Positions 8,518 through 17,506 of a DNA stretch of 64,000 nt are shown piece after piece; the stretch's first letter is position 1; each line of letters starts with the position of its first letter. The DNA lies in the NCBI RefSeq assembly GCF_004343195.1, contig NZ_SMCR01000003.1, positions 186,001 through 250,000 on the forward strand, written 5' to 3'. Made by a program: the position numbers and the translations under genes. Origin of the DNA: Biostraticola tofi (GTDB lineage Bacteria > Pseudomonadota > Gammaproteobacteria > Enterobacterales > Enterobacteriaceae). The notes under the pieces are model-generated. The model was not told where the DNA came from. It was given only the letters and a program-made list of their open reading frames with translations, and did no database searches.

Positions 8518-9278
8518 TAAATCTCCGAAGCACATAGGTGTTTGCAGGCTTTAGCCATGAACATTGTTTATCTTTTCACCGCTTTTGATCTACAAGCGCG
8601 AGTTATGGCAGTTATGATTATTTTATGACCTTATTCAGTTCCAAGATAAGATCGACTGCAATCATAAAGATTTTACAGACAAGATTCATGTTTAAATTTG
8701 ATTTTTTTGACAGAGATAACTTAATTATGAATTATCGCTTCAAGTAATAAAAGTGCCAATTAATAAGGGTAACGTGATTCACTCATCAGTTGAGTTAAAT
8801 TTATGCAGAAGATCAGGCAAGGTAAATAAGAAGATAACTCATTAAATTTAAACAATAAAATTAATATCATATCGGTTGATAAAAATACTGAATGTTTGGC
8901 GTCGGGTAATGTCGCCGCTTTAGAATATTCAGTAAACATTTTGATAGGTGATCTATATACCTTACTGGGTGAAATAACATGCGTTACTGTGTATGAAGTT
9001 GTAATACCACGCCATGTGGTATTAAACCTAACACGTGTATATTAACTGAAAATTAATGCAATTTTGACGGGCTGATAATCATATGTTCGATGGCCTGGGC
9101 TAATAGGTAATACTATCAGCAATAATTGACAGCACGTTTAGCGCATAAAAAATGCAAACACCCAAGGCTGCAAGGAAGGAGCAATCATGCGGTGAGTGAT
9201 GAAGCCAGCAGTATACTGCGGTGAACGTGGGGGCAGCGGATCAACCGATCATGGCGGGCGTAAGGACAGTGAGACAAT
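8518..9278. other. gene-poor AT-rich stretch before rybB
   Basis: About 760 bases with no credible gene. It must hold the sdaC promoter at its left end. The only clear structure is the palindrome at 9002-9024. E. coli has a block of accessory genes between dacC and rybB (deoR to ybjK); I could not recognise any remnant of them here. Confidence 0.5.
9002..9024. promoter_or_regulatory. perfect nine-base palindrome
   Basis: TAATACCAC and GTGGTATTA are separated by GCCAT. It stands alone about 480 bases upstream of sdaC and 255 bases from the 3' end of rybB. It resembles an operator, but no gene start is close enough to assign it. Confidence 0.35.
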
Positions 9279-9357
9279 AAAAAACCCGAACGTCTTGAAC
9301 CTAAAAGGCGGGACGGTCGGGCTCCTCAATATGGGGACTTCAAAGAAAAGCAGTGGC
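9279..9357 (-). ncRNA. rybB: small regulatory RNA RybB
   Basis: On the minus strand the RNA begins GCCACTGCTTTTCTTTGA, identical to the 5' seed of E. coli RybB, followed by GTCCCCAT. It ends in a hairpin and six T residues, giving about 79 nt, the known length. RybB is an Hfq-dependent sRNA made under envelope stress; its 5' end pairs with and represses outer-membrane protein mRNAs. The terminator stem (CCCGACCGTC with GACGTTCGGG) has diverged from that of E. coli and has one mismatch. A sigma-E promoter lies directly upstream. In E. coli the gene is between ybjK and ybjL, both missing here; ybjM, the next E. coli gene, is still next. Confidence 0.93.
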
Positions 9358-9363
9358 GTAAAT

Positions 9364-9390
9364 TCAGACTCTCACCCACAAAAAAAGTTC
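9364..9390 (-). promoter_or_regulatory. sigma-E promoter of rybB
   Basis: Read on the minus strand: GAACTT (9390-9385), a 15-base spacer, then GTCTGA (9369-9364), and six bases to the RybB 5' G at 9357. This matches the sigma-E consensus (GAACTT ... TCTGA) in both elements and spacing, and agrees with the known control of RybB. Confidence 0.88.
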
Positions 9391-10034
9391 TGAGGGTGTT
9401 AAAAAAAATGTGTTTTTTTATGCTGTTGTTTGAGCAGACGCGCCAGGTAAACCGAACTGGATGAATTTATCGCTGAGTAATGGCTGCTTTTAATGCAATG
9501 ATTAAAAATATTATTGGAAAAGATTTAACAAATAACACCGTCATCAGGCATGCCAGTGTAAGCCGGGCGCGGTCTGCAGCCAGAAGGGGATGATTAAAAA
9601 ACTGCTGATGAATGACTGGCTTGTAAGATTAAATATAAGGCAGCTCAATGATTAATTTTTAGCTGGCCGCCGTGTGTATCATGAAATGTCATGGCTAATT
9701 AACAATTCAGCGACTTTTGCACTGCGGTCTCATAACCTATCTGTTACCAGCAACGTCTTGATATAAATAACTTTATAAAGTAACTTTACCCTCATGGGTA
9801 TCTTGTCGCCTGTTGCTGGAGCTTAACCGGCAGTGGCCTATTTGCTGTGGGCAATGGTTTGTTCTGGCTAATCGGGCATAACGTCACCGCTTATTTGCCT
9901 GCTTTTTTTCATCGTCATATGTCAGAAGCAGGGACCAGCGATATTTATTTATTCTCATTTTTATTCTTTACATCATGTTACGACGAACTGCAGGCCAATG
10001 TAAGTATCGGTAATAATGAGGGGCGCTTATCACC
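9391..10034. other. gene-poor stretch between rybB and ybjM
   Basis: About 640 bases without a convincing gene. An eight-base inverted repeat (CCAGCAAC at 9747-9754, GTTGCTGG at 9812-9819) spans an AT-rich segment. In E. coli ybjL occupies this position; I see no recognisable piece of it. Confidence 0.45.
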
Positions 10035-10403
10035 ATGATTAAACGACGTAATGCAGGCATCATCAGTTCTGCTGTACTTTTTGTGCTGGTATTCATCAGC
10101 CAGAAGAGTGGCCTCGCCCAATGGGATAACGCTGCTGCCACCGGTGCCGAATTAGGCTTGCTGCTGTTTATTCTGCCGGGCATGGCTGGAAGCATGCTGT
10201 CGGCGGAGCAGGGCGTCATCGGACCGATGTTGGGCGCCCTTTGCGCTACCCCCCTGTGCCTGTTGATGTTTTATCTGGCTCAGAGCGTGAACTATACGCT
10301 GTGGCATCAGTTGGCCTACCTGCTGAGCGCGGTATTTTGGTGCGGTTTTGGTGCCTTAAGCAGCTATTTTATCGTCAGGGTATTTAAACGTCCACTGCAT
10401 TAG
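10035..10403 (+). CDS. ybjM: inner membrane protein YbjM
   Basis: 122 residues with four hydrophobic segments (roughly 9-27, 39-55, 65-83, 91-114). The segment LAYLLSAVFWCGFGAL matches the E. coli YbjM segment LAWLLSAVFWCALGAL, and ExGLLxFILPG is also shared. The gene precedes grxA as in E. coli. Function is unknown. The ATG has only a weak purine stretch upstream (GAGGGG, ten bases away). Confidence 0.82.
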   Translation: MIKRRNAGIISSAVLFVLVFISQKSGLAQWDNAAATGAELGLLLFILPGMAGSMLSAEQGVIGPMLGALCATPLCLLMFYLAQSVNYTLWHQLAYLLSAVFWCGFGALSSYFIVRVFKRPLH

Positions 10404-10466
10404 TTTGGCCCAGCGACCACAGACCAGCACTTGTTGGGAAGTGAACATCCGCACTAGAGGGTAAAA

Positions 10467-10622
10467 GTGGATGAGGAAAAGCGCAACGCCTTTGAAAAAA
10501 AGCGCAATGCCTTTGAAAAAAAGCGCAGCGCCTTGAGGAAAAGCGCAACGCCCTTTAAGGACACACCGGCCCTGAAAAGAGCGCTGCGGGCAGTAGCCAT
10601 TTTATGCCTGATACAGGCTTAG
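10467..10622 (+). CDS. candidate small ORF made of 7-codon repeats
   Basis: A GTG start at 10467, five bases after AGAGGG, opens 51 codons: VDEEKRNAFEKKRNAFEKKR..., with the unit KRNAFEK repeated, then a basic tail and a hydrophobic end (AVAILCLIQA). The 21-bp repeat period keeps the frame. The last 21 bases overlap the 3' end of grxA on the other strand. It could equally be a non-coding tandem repeat that happens to be open. I do not recognise the product. Confidence 0.22.
   Translation: MDEEKRNAFEKKRNAFEKKRSALRKSATPFKDTPALKRALRAVAILCLIQA
10476..10560. repeat. short tandem repeat, four units of about 21 bp
   Basis: Units with the core AAAAGCGCAACGCCTTTGA begin their AGCGCA core at 10480, 10501, 10522 and 10542, so the spacing is 21, 21 and 20 bases. 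Units differ at one to four positions. The array lies between ybjM and grxA, which converge. Confidence 0.8.
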
Positions 10623-10868
10623 ATTTTCACGGGCGTAGGCTTCAAAGTCGGTATAACCACCTACATGTACCTGATCGAGAAAAATTTGCGGAACCGTCTC
10701 TACCGGCTTTCCTACCGTTTTGGACAGGTCGGCTTTGGAAATGCCTTCAGCATGGATATCAACGTAGCGGAAGGTAAAGTCATCCCGTTCAACAGTCAGT
10801 TTTTCAGCCAGCTCTTTAGCGCGCACACAATAAGGACAGCCCGGACGCCCGAAAATGACAGCAAACAT
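10602..10868 (-). CDS. grxA: glutaredoxin 1
   Basis: 88 residues from the ATG at 10868, which has AAAGGAG eight bases upstream; longer reading is not supported. The redox motif CPYC is at residues 11-14 (GRPGCPYCVRAKEL), and the glutathione-site segment TVPQIF and GGYTDFEAY follow. GrxA uses glutathione to reduce ribonucleotide reductase and OxyR in the cytosol. In E. coli it is divergent from ybjC-nfsA-rimK; here ybjC and nfsA are absent and rimK is the direct divergent neighbour. Confidence 0.93.
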   Translation of the reverse strand: MFAVIFGRPGCPYCVRAKELAEKLTVERDDFTFRYVDIHAEGISKADLSKTVGKPVETVPQIFLDQVHVGGYTDFEAYARENLSLYQA

Positions 10869-11128
10869 AGTTACTCCTTTACACATGAATGTGAACCAAT
10901 GAAACGACATGCAACTTATTATTCGTCTCTTGTTTAGCCTCACTATGCCTGCTGATAAGCAGAAAAAAAAGCAGATTATCCCTTTCGCTGTCATTCCCTG
11001 GGGCTATCAGCCTGCTGAACCGGTAGGGTAATCGCGGATACTGACCCCTTGGGCAGCAAAATACTCGACCGAACCGCACCTGCGGATTATTATAACTGTC
11101 CCTCAGTATGAGCATGCTCGAGCTACCC

Positions 11129-12025
11129 GTGAAAATTGCCCTGTTATCCCGTGACGGTTCGCTGTATTCCTGCCGCAAATTGCGCGAAGCCGCAGAGCTT
11201 CGTCATCATAGGGTGGATATTATTGATCCGCTTTCCTGCTATATGAATGTCAACTGCGACGCACCTTCTATCCATTATCGTGGTCAGCAGTTAGCCCATT
11301 ATGATGCCGTCATTCCACGTATTGGTTCAGCCATCACTTTTTTTGGTACCGCCGTGCTGAGGCAATTTGAAATTCAGGGCAGTTTTGTTCTGAACGATTC
11401 CGCCGCGATTGCCCGTGCCCGCGACAAACTGCATTCCCTCCAGTTAATGGCACGCCAGGGGATCGGTCTGCCGGTGACCGGGTTTGCTGATTCACCGGAT
11501 GATACCCGCGATTTGATTGATATGGTCGGTGGAGCGCCTCTGGTGGTCAAGCTGGTAGAAGGCACCCAGGGCATTGGGGTGGTGCTGGCGGAAACCCGCC
11601 AGGCGGCCGAGAGCGTCATTGATGCATTCCGGGGCCTCAAGGCCCAGTTCCTGGTCCAGGAATACATTCGCGAAGCCAGGGGCAAAGACATACGTTGTCT
11701 GGTTATCGGCGACCGGGTAGTGGCGACCATTGAGCGTCAGGCCAAAGAAGGCGATTTTCGCTCCAATCTTCACCGAGGCGGTACCGCGCGTCACGTAGCC
11801 ATCACAGTCAAAGAGCGCGATGTGGCCATCAGGGCAGCAAAAACTCTGGGCCTGCAGGTGGCGGGGGTAGATATTTTGCGCGCCGAACGGGGGCCGTTGG
11901 TGATGGAGGTCAATGCATCACCTGGACTAGAGGGTATTGAAACCACCACCGGGATTGATATTGCCGGCATGATGATTGCTTATATCGAACAGCAGCAATC
12001 CGTCAACAGTCCCGCAACGGCATAG
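11129..12025 (+). CDS. rimK: ribosomal protein S6 glutamate ligase RimK
   Basis: 298 residues if started at the GTG at 11129, which aligns with the E. coli start (MKIAILSRDG); in-frame ATGs at 11108 and 11114 give up to 305 residues and none has a strong ribosome binding site. It is an ATP-grasp ligase: the glycine-rich ATP loop [13 protein letters not shown] lies around residues 137-149 and the Mg-binding end is [13 protein letters not shown]. RimK adds glutamates to the C-terminus of ribosomal protein S6. It is followed by ybjN, as in E. coli. Confidence 0.93.
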   Translation: MKIALLSRDGSLYSCRKLREAAELRHHRVDIIDPLSCYMNVNCDAPSIHYRGQQLAHYDAVIPRIGSAITFFGTAVLRQFEIQGSFVLNDSAAIARARDKLHSLQLMARQGIGLPVTGFADSPDDTRDLIDMVGGAPLVVKLVEGTQGIGVVLAETRQAAESVIDAFRGLKAQFLVQEYIREARGKDIRCLVIGDRVVATIERQAKEGDFRSNLHRGGTARHVAITVKERDVAIRAAKTLGLQVAGVDILRAERGPLVMEVNASPGLEGIETTTGIDIAGMMIAYIEQQQSVNSPATA

Positions 12026-12386
12026 TGAGCCAGCCAGGTAGCGCCGGTGAGGCGCTGAGGACCTGGCCTGCAGTCCCTGTCTCGGTTGCCAGTCCGTGCC
12101 TGGCTCGCCAGCGGCCGACAAGCATCTTCATGCCCTATCAATCCATTTTCGGATTATCCTCTGGACCAGCGGCTAAAACCTTTTTAGCGGATAGCAGATG
12201 CCCAGCTTCGGTTAAAAATCAATATGATGTCATCAGGACATCGCCCGCTTAGGCGACCGAAGTCAGAAAGGCAGCGAGATAATCACGCTTTCGGTCGAAT
12301 TTTGCCATTTTTGGACGTAGCGCTGGCTTTTAATATTCCGTAAGCTATGGCCCGTTTGCTGGATTATTACTTAAAGGTTGGTGGTT
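12026..12386. other. rimK-ybjN gap with an inverted repeat
   Basis: About 360 bases with no supported gene. CGACCGAA (12254-12261) and TTCGGTCG (12290-12297) form an inverted repeat with a 28-base interior roughly 90 bases upstream of ybjN. It probably lies in the ybjN promoter or leader. Confidence 0.4.
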
Positions 12387-12866
12387 ATGGATTCACTGGT
12401 AGTCCCGGATCTGGATATCCTCCGGCGTTGGCTGGAAAAGTTGAGTCTGTCGTTTTTCGAGTGCGATTCCTGTCAGGCATTGCATCTGCCGCATATGCAG
12501 AATTTCGACGGCATTTTCGATGCCAAAATTGATTTGATCGATAATGTCATCCTGTTTTCGGCATTGGCTGAAGTGCGGCCTACCGCGCTTATCGGCCTGG
12601 TGGGCGACTTGAGTCAGATCAATGCCAGTTCGCTGACTGTCAAGGCATTCATCGATATCCAGGATGATAACCTGCCAAAACTGGTTGCCTGTCAGGCATT
12701 AAGCATTGAAGTCGGCGTGACTTTCAGCCAGTTCCGCCATTTTATGACGCAGGCAGAAGAGCAGATTTCAATGCTGATTGTCGAGGCCCGGGCCAATGAT
12801 TTGTTATTCCTCGGGGATGAAGAAGAGCCGACCACCGCTAAAATGTCGGTCCCGGTCATCCATTAA
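12387..12866 (+). CDS. ybjN: YbjN family protein
   Basis: 159 residues from the ATG at 12387, with AAAGG nine bases upstream. Strongly conserved with E. coli YbjN: SFFECDxCQALHLPHMQNFDG and INASSLTVKAF are recognisable. No signal peptide or membrane segment is seen, so it is probably cytosolic. In E. coli, YbjN affects motility, biofilm and stress behaviour, and has a type III secretion chaperone-like fold; its mechanism is unknown. The C-terminal 20 residues are the least conserved. Confidence 0.92.
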   Translation: MDSLVVPDLDILRRWLEKLSLSFFECDSCQALHLPHMQNFDGIFDAKIDLIDNVILFSALAEVRPTALIGLVGDLSQINASSLTVKAFIDIQDDNLPKLVACQALSIEVGVTFSQFRHFMTQAEEQISMLIVEARANDLLFLGDEEEPTTAKMSVPVIH

Positions 12867-13250
12867 CGGCTTACCGGCGGTTTCAAATCTGGTTGAATGT
12901 CCGGCGTGAGGCATTGCCGCGTCATATGCTGTCTTATGGCCAAACTCACCCTATATCCTCCGCTCCTATCGCTCCCGTTGCCGGAATTATTCCGCTATAA
13001 ATGAATTATTAGTCAATTAAGACCGTTTTGACGCTTGCCGCTGGCGTCGCCAGCCGGCTGCGGTTATGCTTCTGTTTCTGCACAGAGCACGGGAAATGAA
13101 CGTCGTCAATCGACCCCATTTTCAAGCTGAACCCAGTGAATAATATTTCAGGGTGCCGCCATCGGCTGCTGCGCTTGTTAAAGCGTCGTGTATCGGTTGA
13201 GGATACACAATTACCGCTAATTGATAACCGTGTTCTGGAGGAATGAACGG
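12867..13250. other. long leader and promoter region of potF
   Basis: 384 bases between ybjN and potF without a gene. It contains a small hairpin (GTGTATC / GATACAC) about 40 bases before potF. I looked for a sigma-54 element, known for potF control in E. coli, and did not find a convincing one. Confidence 0.4.
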
Positions 13251-14360
13251 ATGTTCACCCAACGTAAAAAATGGCTTTCGGCTGTTGTCAGTGGCTTATT
13301 GATGGCCGCGTCCGTCAACGCTTTGGCGGCAGATAAGACACTGCATGTGTATAACTGGTCAGATTATATTGCACCTAATACCGTTCCTGATTTTGAAAAG
13401 CAGACCGGTATTAAAGTGGTCTATGACGTTTTCGATTCCAACGAAGTGCTGGAAGGGAAACTGATGGCCGGCAGTACCGGTTTCGATATTGTGGTCCCTT
13501 CTGCCAGTTTCCTGGAGCGCCAATTAAGCGCCGGTGTCTTCCAGCCGCTGGATAAAGCCAAATTGCCTAACTATAAAAATCTCGATCCGGAATTGCTCAA
13601 GCTTATCAGCCAGCATGATCCTGATAACAAATATGCTATTCCTTATATGTGGGCCACCACCGGCATCGGCTACAACGTGGAGAAAGTCAAAGCTGCGTTA
13701 GGCACCGATGCCCCGGTCAATAGCTGGGATTTGGTGCTGAAGCCGGAAAACCTCGAAAAGCTGAAAAGCTGCGGCGTCTCTTTCCTCGATGCACCTACCG
13801 AGATTTACGCTACGGTGCTGAATTATCTGGGTAAAGATCCCAATAGCAGTAACGCCGAAGACTACAGCGGCGCCGCCAATGATTTACTGCTTAAGCTGCG
13901 GCCAAGTATCCGTTATTTCCATTCGTCCCAGTACATCAATGATCTGGCTAATGGGGATACCTGCGTCGCGATCGGCTGGGCCGGCGATATCATGCAGGCG
14001 GCCAATCGCGCCAAAGAAGCTAAAAACGGCGTCAACATTGCCTACTCTATTCCCAAAGAGGGCGCACTGGCCTTTTTTGATGTGCTGGCCATTCCTGCCG
14101 ATGCCAAAAATACCGAAGAAGCCTATCAGTTCATCAACTATCTGATGGAACCCAAGGTGATTGCGCAGGCCAGCGACCTGATTTATTACGCTAACGGCAA
14201 TAAAGCCGCTACGCCTCTGGTCAGCGAAGAAGTGCGTAACAATCCAGGTATTTATCCTCCTGCCGATGTGCGCGCCAAACTGTTCACCCTCAAAGTGCAG
14301 CCGCCTAAAATTGACCGGGTGATTACCCGCTCCTGGACGAAGGTTAAAAGCGGTAAGTAA
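13251..14360 (+). CDS. potF: putrescine-binding periplasmic protein PotF
   Basis: 369 residues from the ATG at 13251, preceded by GGAGG. A signal peptide is cleaved near Ala26 (ALA/AD). The mature start, [26 protein letters not shown], is the signature of PotD/PotF polyamine receptors; Trp and Tyr of the NWSDY motif line the ligand site. It captures putrescine in the periplasm and delivers it to PotGHI. A hairpin after the stop separates it from potG and may keep PotF more abundant than the membrane parts. Confidence 0.95.
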   Translation: MFTQRKKWLSAVVSGLLMAASVNALAADKTLHVYNWSDYIAPNTVPDFEKQTGIKVVYDVFDSNEVLEGKLMAGSTGFDIVVPSASFLERQLSAGVFQPLDKAKLPNYKNLDPELLKLISQHDPDNKYAIPYMWATTGIGYNVEKVKAALGTDAPVNSWDLVLKPENLEKLKSCGVSFLDAPTEIYATVLNYLGKDPNSSNAEDYSGAANDLLLKLRPSIRYFHSSQYINDLANGDTCVAIGWAGDIMQAANRAKEAKNGVNIAYSIPKEGALAFFDVLAIPADAKNTEEAYQFINYLMEPKVIAQASDLIYYANGNKAATPLVSEEVRNNPGIYPPADVRAKLFTLKVQPPKIDRVITRSWTKVKSGK

Positions 14361-14388
14361 TAGCAAACGGCGACGCCACAATCTACCC

Positions 14389-14411
14389 ACAGGCGGCTGA
14401 CAACCGCCTGT
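14389..14411 (+). terminator. intercistronic hairpin potF-potG
   Basis: ACAGGCGG / CCGCCTGT with a seven-base loop, followed within a few bases by a TTTTT run (14417-14421). It looks like a partial terminator between the binding-protein gene and the rest of the operon. Confidence 0.5.
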
Positions 14412-14480
14412 TATGCTTTTTCCAACTGCAGATTAACCCGGTTTGCGGGTAACTGATTAACGTTCCGGAGAGTGATGTCA

Positions 14481-15614
14481 GTGAACGATGCAATTTCCCG
14501 CCCCCCAGCCAAAAGCCAGAAAATGGTCACGCCATTACTGGAAATTCGCAACCTGACCAAAACTTTTGATGGCCAGTCAGCGGTCGATGATGTCAGCCTG
14601 ACTATCTATAAAGGTGAAATGTTTGCGCTGTTGGGCGCTTCCGGTTGCGGAAAATCTACCCTGTTGAGAATGCTGGCGGGGTTTGAACCACCGACCCATG
14701 GACAGATTGTGCTGGATGGGCAGGACCTGTCGCATACTCCGCCTTATCAGCGTCCGATCAATATGATGTTTCAATCTTATGCGTTATTTCCCCACATGAC
14801 CGTTGAGCAGAATATCGCCTTTGGTCTCAAGCAGGACAAACTGCCGCGGGCAGAGATAAAGCAAAGGGTCGAGGAAATGCTGGCCATGGTGCATATGCAG
14901 GAATATGCCGCCCGCAAGCCGCACCAGCTTTCAGGCGGGCAGCGTCAGCGCGTGGCATTGGCCAGAAGCCTGGCCAAACGTCCGAAACTGCTGCTGTTGG
15001 ACGAACCCATGGGCGCGCTGGATAAGAAACTGCGCGACCGGATGCAGTTGGAAGTGGTCGACATCCTGGAGCGTGTCGGCGTAACCTGCGTCATGGTGAC
15101 CCATGATCAGGAAGAGGCCATGACCATGGCCGGCAGGATTGCCATTATGAACCGGGGGAAATTCATTCAGATAGGCGAGCCTGAAGAGATTTACGAGCAT
15201 CCCAACAGCCGCTTCAGCGCCGAGTTTATCGGCTCGGTCAATATGTTCGAGGGGCTGCTGGTGGAGCGCCATGACGATACGCTGGTGATCCAGAGCCCCG
15301 GCCTGCGACATCCTTTGCAGGTGAATTCCGATGTATCGGTGGTCGATGGCGTGCCGGTGCATGTCGCCCTGCGGCCGGAAAAAATCATGCTGTGCGAAGA
15401 CATTCCCGAGGATGGCTATAACTTCGCCGTCGGCGAGGTTATCAATATTGCCTATCTGGGCGATCTTTCCATTTATCACGTGCGTCTGCACAGTGGACAA
15501 ATGATAAGTGCTCAATTGCAGAATGCCCATCGTTTTCGCAAGGGCTCGCCGACCTGGGGAGATGAAGTGCGTCTTTGTTGGGATGCGGACAGCTGCGTGG
15601 TGTTGACGGTCTGA
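14481..15614 (+). CDS. potG: putrescine ABC importer ATPase PotG
   Basis: 377 residues when started at GTG 14481, exactly the E. coli length and alignment (xNDAI.RP.AK); an ATG at 14475 is in frame but lies only four bases after GGAG. Walker A GASGCGKST, signature LSGGQ and Walker B before DEPMGALD are intact. The C-terminal TOBE region (HVALRPEKIMLCED) is present. It powers putrescine uptake with PotH and PotI. It is followed directly by potH. Confidence 0.94.
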   Translation: MNDAISRPPAKSQKMVTPLLEIRNLTKTFDGQSAVDDVSLTIYKGEMFALLGASGCGKSTLLRMLAGFEPPTHGQIVLDGQDLSHTPPYQRPINMMFQSYALFPHMTVEQNIAFGLKQDKLPRAEIKQRVEEMLAMVHMQEYAARKPHQLSGGQRQRVALARSLAKRPKLLLLDEPMGALDKKLRDRMQLEVVDILERVGVTCVMVTHDQEEAMTMAGRIAIMNRGKFIQIGEPEEIYEHPNSRFSAEFIGSVNMFEGLLVERHDDTLVIQSPGLRHPLQVNSDVSVVDGVPVHVALRPEKIMLCEDIPEDGYNFAVGEVINIAYLGDLSIYHVRLHSGQMISAQLQNAHRFRKGSPTWGDEVRLCWDADSCVVLTV

Positions 15615-15631
15615 TGCAAGGGGAAAAACCG

Positions 15632-16594
15632 ATGTCTCTGCCTGCTGATGTAAAAGCGCCAACCGCTGCGGCGCCGGTGAAACAGATCCCGGGCTGGCTT
15701 ACCCGGCTGCAGATGGCCCATGGACGCAAAGGCGTTATATTCCTGCCTTATGTGTGGTTGTTGCTGCTGTTTATGCTGCCCTTCCTGATTGTATTTAAAA
15801 TAAGCCTGGCTGAAATGGCCCGGGCGATACCGCCCTATACCGATCTGGTCAGTTGGCTGGACGGTACACTGACTATTTCACTGAATCTGGGCAACTTTAC
15901 CCAGTTGCTGGATGATCCTCTTTATGTCCAGGCTTATCTGCAATCGCTGCAGGTGGCGGCGGTCTCGACTTTTTTCTGCCTGCTTATCGGTTATCCGATG
16001 GCCTGGGCGGTGGCACACAGCAAGGCCTCAACGCGCAATATCCTGCTGCTGCTGGTTATCCTGCCCTCATGGACCTCTTTTCTTATCCGCGTCTATGCCT
16101 GGATGGGAATATTGAAGAATAATGGCGTACTGAACAATTTCCTGATGTGGCTCGGGGTCATTGATCAACCGCTGGTTATCCTGCACACCAACGTGGCGGT
16201 GTATATCGGCGTAGTCTATGCCTATCTGCCGTTCATGATCCTGCCGATTTATACCGCGCTTACCCGGCTGGACTACTCATTGGTGGAAGCCTCGCTTGAT
16301 CTGGGCGCCAAGCCGGTCAAAACCTTTTTCCAGGTTATCGTGCCGCTGACCAAAGGCGGCATTATCGCCGGATCGATGCTGGTTTTCATCCCTGCGGTAG
16401 GCGAGTATGTTATCCCTGAGCTGCTCGGTGGGCCGGACAGTATCATGATAGGGCGGATCCTGTGGCAGGAGTTCTTTAACAACCGTGACTGGCCAGTAGC
16501 GTCAGCGGTGGCCATTATCATGCTGCTGCTGTTGGTTATCCCCATCATGTGGTTCCACAAGCATCAGAACAAAACCATCGGAGGTCATGCATGA
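15632..16594 (+). CDS. potH: putrescine ABC importer permease PotH
   Basis: 320 residues from ATG 15632 with AAGGGGA seven bases upstream. Six membrane segments. The EAA loop (VEASLDLGAKPVKTFFQVIVPLT) near residue 225 contacts PotG. The region FLIRVYAWMGILKNNGVLNN is nearly identical to E. coli PotH. Its TGA overlaps the potI ATG (ATGA), so translation is coupled. Confidence 0.94.
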   Translation: MSLPADVKAPTAAAPVKQIPGWLTRLQMAHGRKGVIFLPYVWLLLLFMLPFLIVFKISLAEMARAIPPYTDLVSWLDGTLTISLNLGNFTQLLDDPLYVQAYLQSLQVAAVSTFFCLLIGYPMAWAVAHSKASTRNILLLLVILPSWTSFLIRVYAWMGILKNNGVLNNFLMWLGVIDQPLVILHTNVAVYIGVVYAYLPFMILPIYTALTRLDYSLVEASLDLGAKPVKTFFQVIVPLTKGGIIAGSMLVFIPAVGEYVIPELLGGPDSIMIGRILWQEFFNNRDWPVASAVAIIMLLLLVIPIMWFHKHQNKTIGGHA

Positions 16595-17436
16595 ACAATC
16601 TGCCGGTGGTTCGCTCTCCCTGGCGTCTGGTTATTCTGGCCCTGGGCTTCACCTTTTTATACGCGCCAATGCTGATGCTGGTGATTTATTCCTTTAACAG
16701 CTCCAAATTGGTGACCGTCTGGGCCGGTTGGTCCACGCGCTGGTATGGCGTCTTGTTCAACGACGACACCATGATCCGCGCAGTCACTCTCAGCCTGACG
16801 CTGGCGGCGGCTACCGCCACCATGGCGGTGATACTCGGTACCCTTGCTGCGGTAGTGGTGGTGCGCTTCGGCAAGTTTCGTGGCGCCAATGGTTTCGCCT
16901 TTATGCTGACCGCGCCGTTGGTGATGCCTGATGTGATCACCGGCCTGTCGCTGCTGCTGCTGTTTGTCGCCTTGGGACATGCGATTGGCTGGCCTGCGGA
17001 ACGAGGCATGTTTACCATCTGGCTTGCCCATGTGACGTTCTGCACGGCCTATGTCGCCGTGGTGGTTAACTCGCGGCTGCGCGAACTGGATAAATCTCTT
17101 GAGGAAGCGGCGATGGATTTGGGCGCTACGCCGGTAAAGGTGTTCTTTATCATCACCCTACCGATGATCGCGCCGGCCATTATTTCCGGCTGGCTGCTGG
17201 CGTTTACCCTGTCGCTGGATGACCTGGTCATCGCCAGTTTTGTCGCCGGACCCGGGTCGACCACCTTACCGATGCTGGTGTTTTCAAGCGTAAGACTCGG
17301 CGTTAATCCGGAAATCAATGCCTTGGCCACTATCATACTCGGCATGGTCGGTTTGATCGGTCTTATCGCTTGGTGGCTGATGGCGAGGGCAGAAAAACAG
17401 CGACTGCGCGACCGACAGCGTGCTGCACGTGGCTGA
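16591..17436 (+). CDS. potI: putrescine ABC importer permease PotI
   Basis: 281 residues, identical in length to E. coli PotI. Six membrane segments and the EAA loop EEAAMDLGATPVKVFFIITLPMI. It pairs with PotH to form the channel. The start codon overlaps the potH stop. Downstream, ybjO begins after 70 bases in the same direction. Confidence 0.94.
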   Translation: MNNLPVVRSPWRLVILALGFTFLYAPMLMLVIYSFNSSKLVTVWAGWSTRWYGVLFNDDTMIRAVTLSLTLAAATATMAVILGTLAAVVVVRFGKFRGANGFAFMLTAPLVMPDVITGLSLLLLFVALGHAIGWPAERGMFTIWLAHVTFCTAYVAVVVNSRLRELDKSLEEAAMDLGATPVKVFFIITLPMIAPAIISGWLLAFTLSLDDLVIASFVAGPGSTTLPMLVFSSVRLGVNPEINALATIILGMVGLIGLIAWWLMARAEKQRLRDRQRAARG

Positions 17437-17506
17437 ATCTGATAAAGACTGCTAATCTTTAGCCTTAGGCCGCCGTTAGGTGGCTCCTTGGCAGGAGAGA
17501 GGCGCA

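Noticed and set aside
9196-9393. 65-codon ORF in the gene-poor stretch
   Set aside because: It runs antisense over the rybB RNA and its promoter, which explain the sequence better.
9847-10038. 63-codon ORF overlapping the ybjM start
   Set aside because: No ribosome binding site and no known homologue. Its end overlapping the ybjM ATG is tempting as coupling, but composition is that of random AT-rich DNA.
10476-10560. Short repeats as a CRISPR array
   Set aside because: Units follow each other with no unique spacers, and no cas gene is in the window.
14931-15662. 243-codon open frame on the minus strand
   Set aside because: Antisense to potG and the start of potH; no family resemblance.
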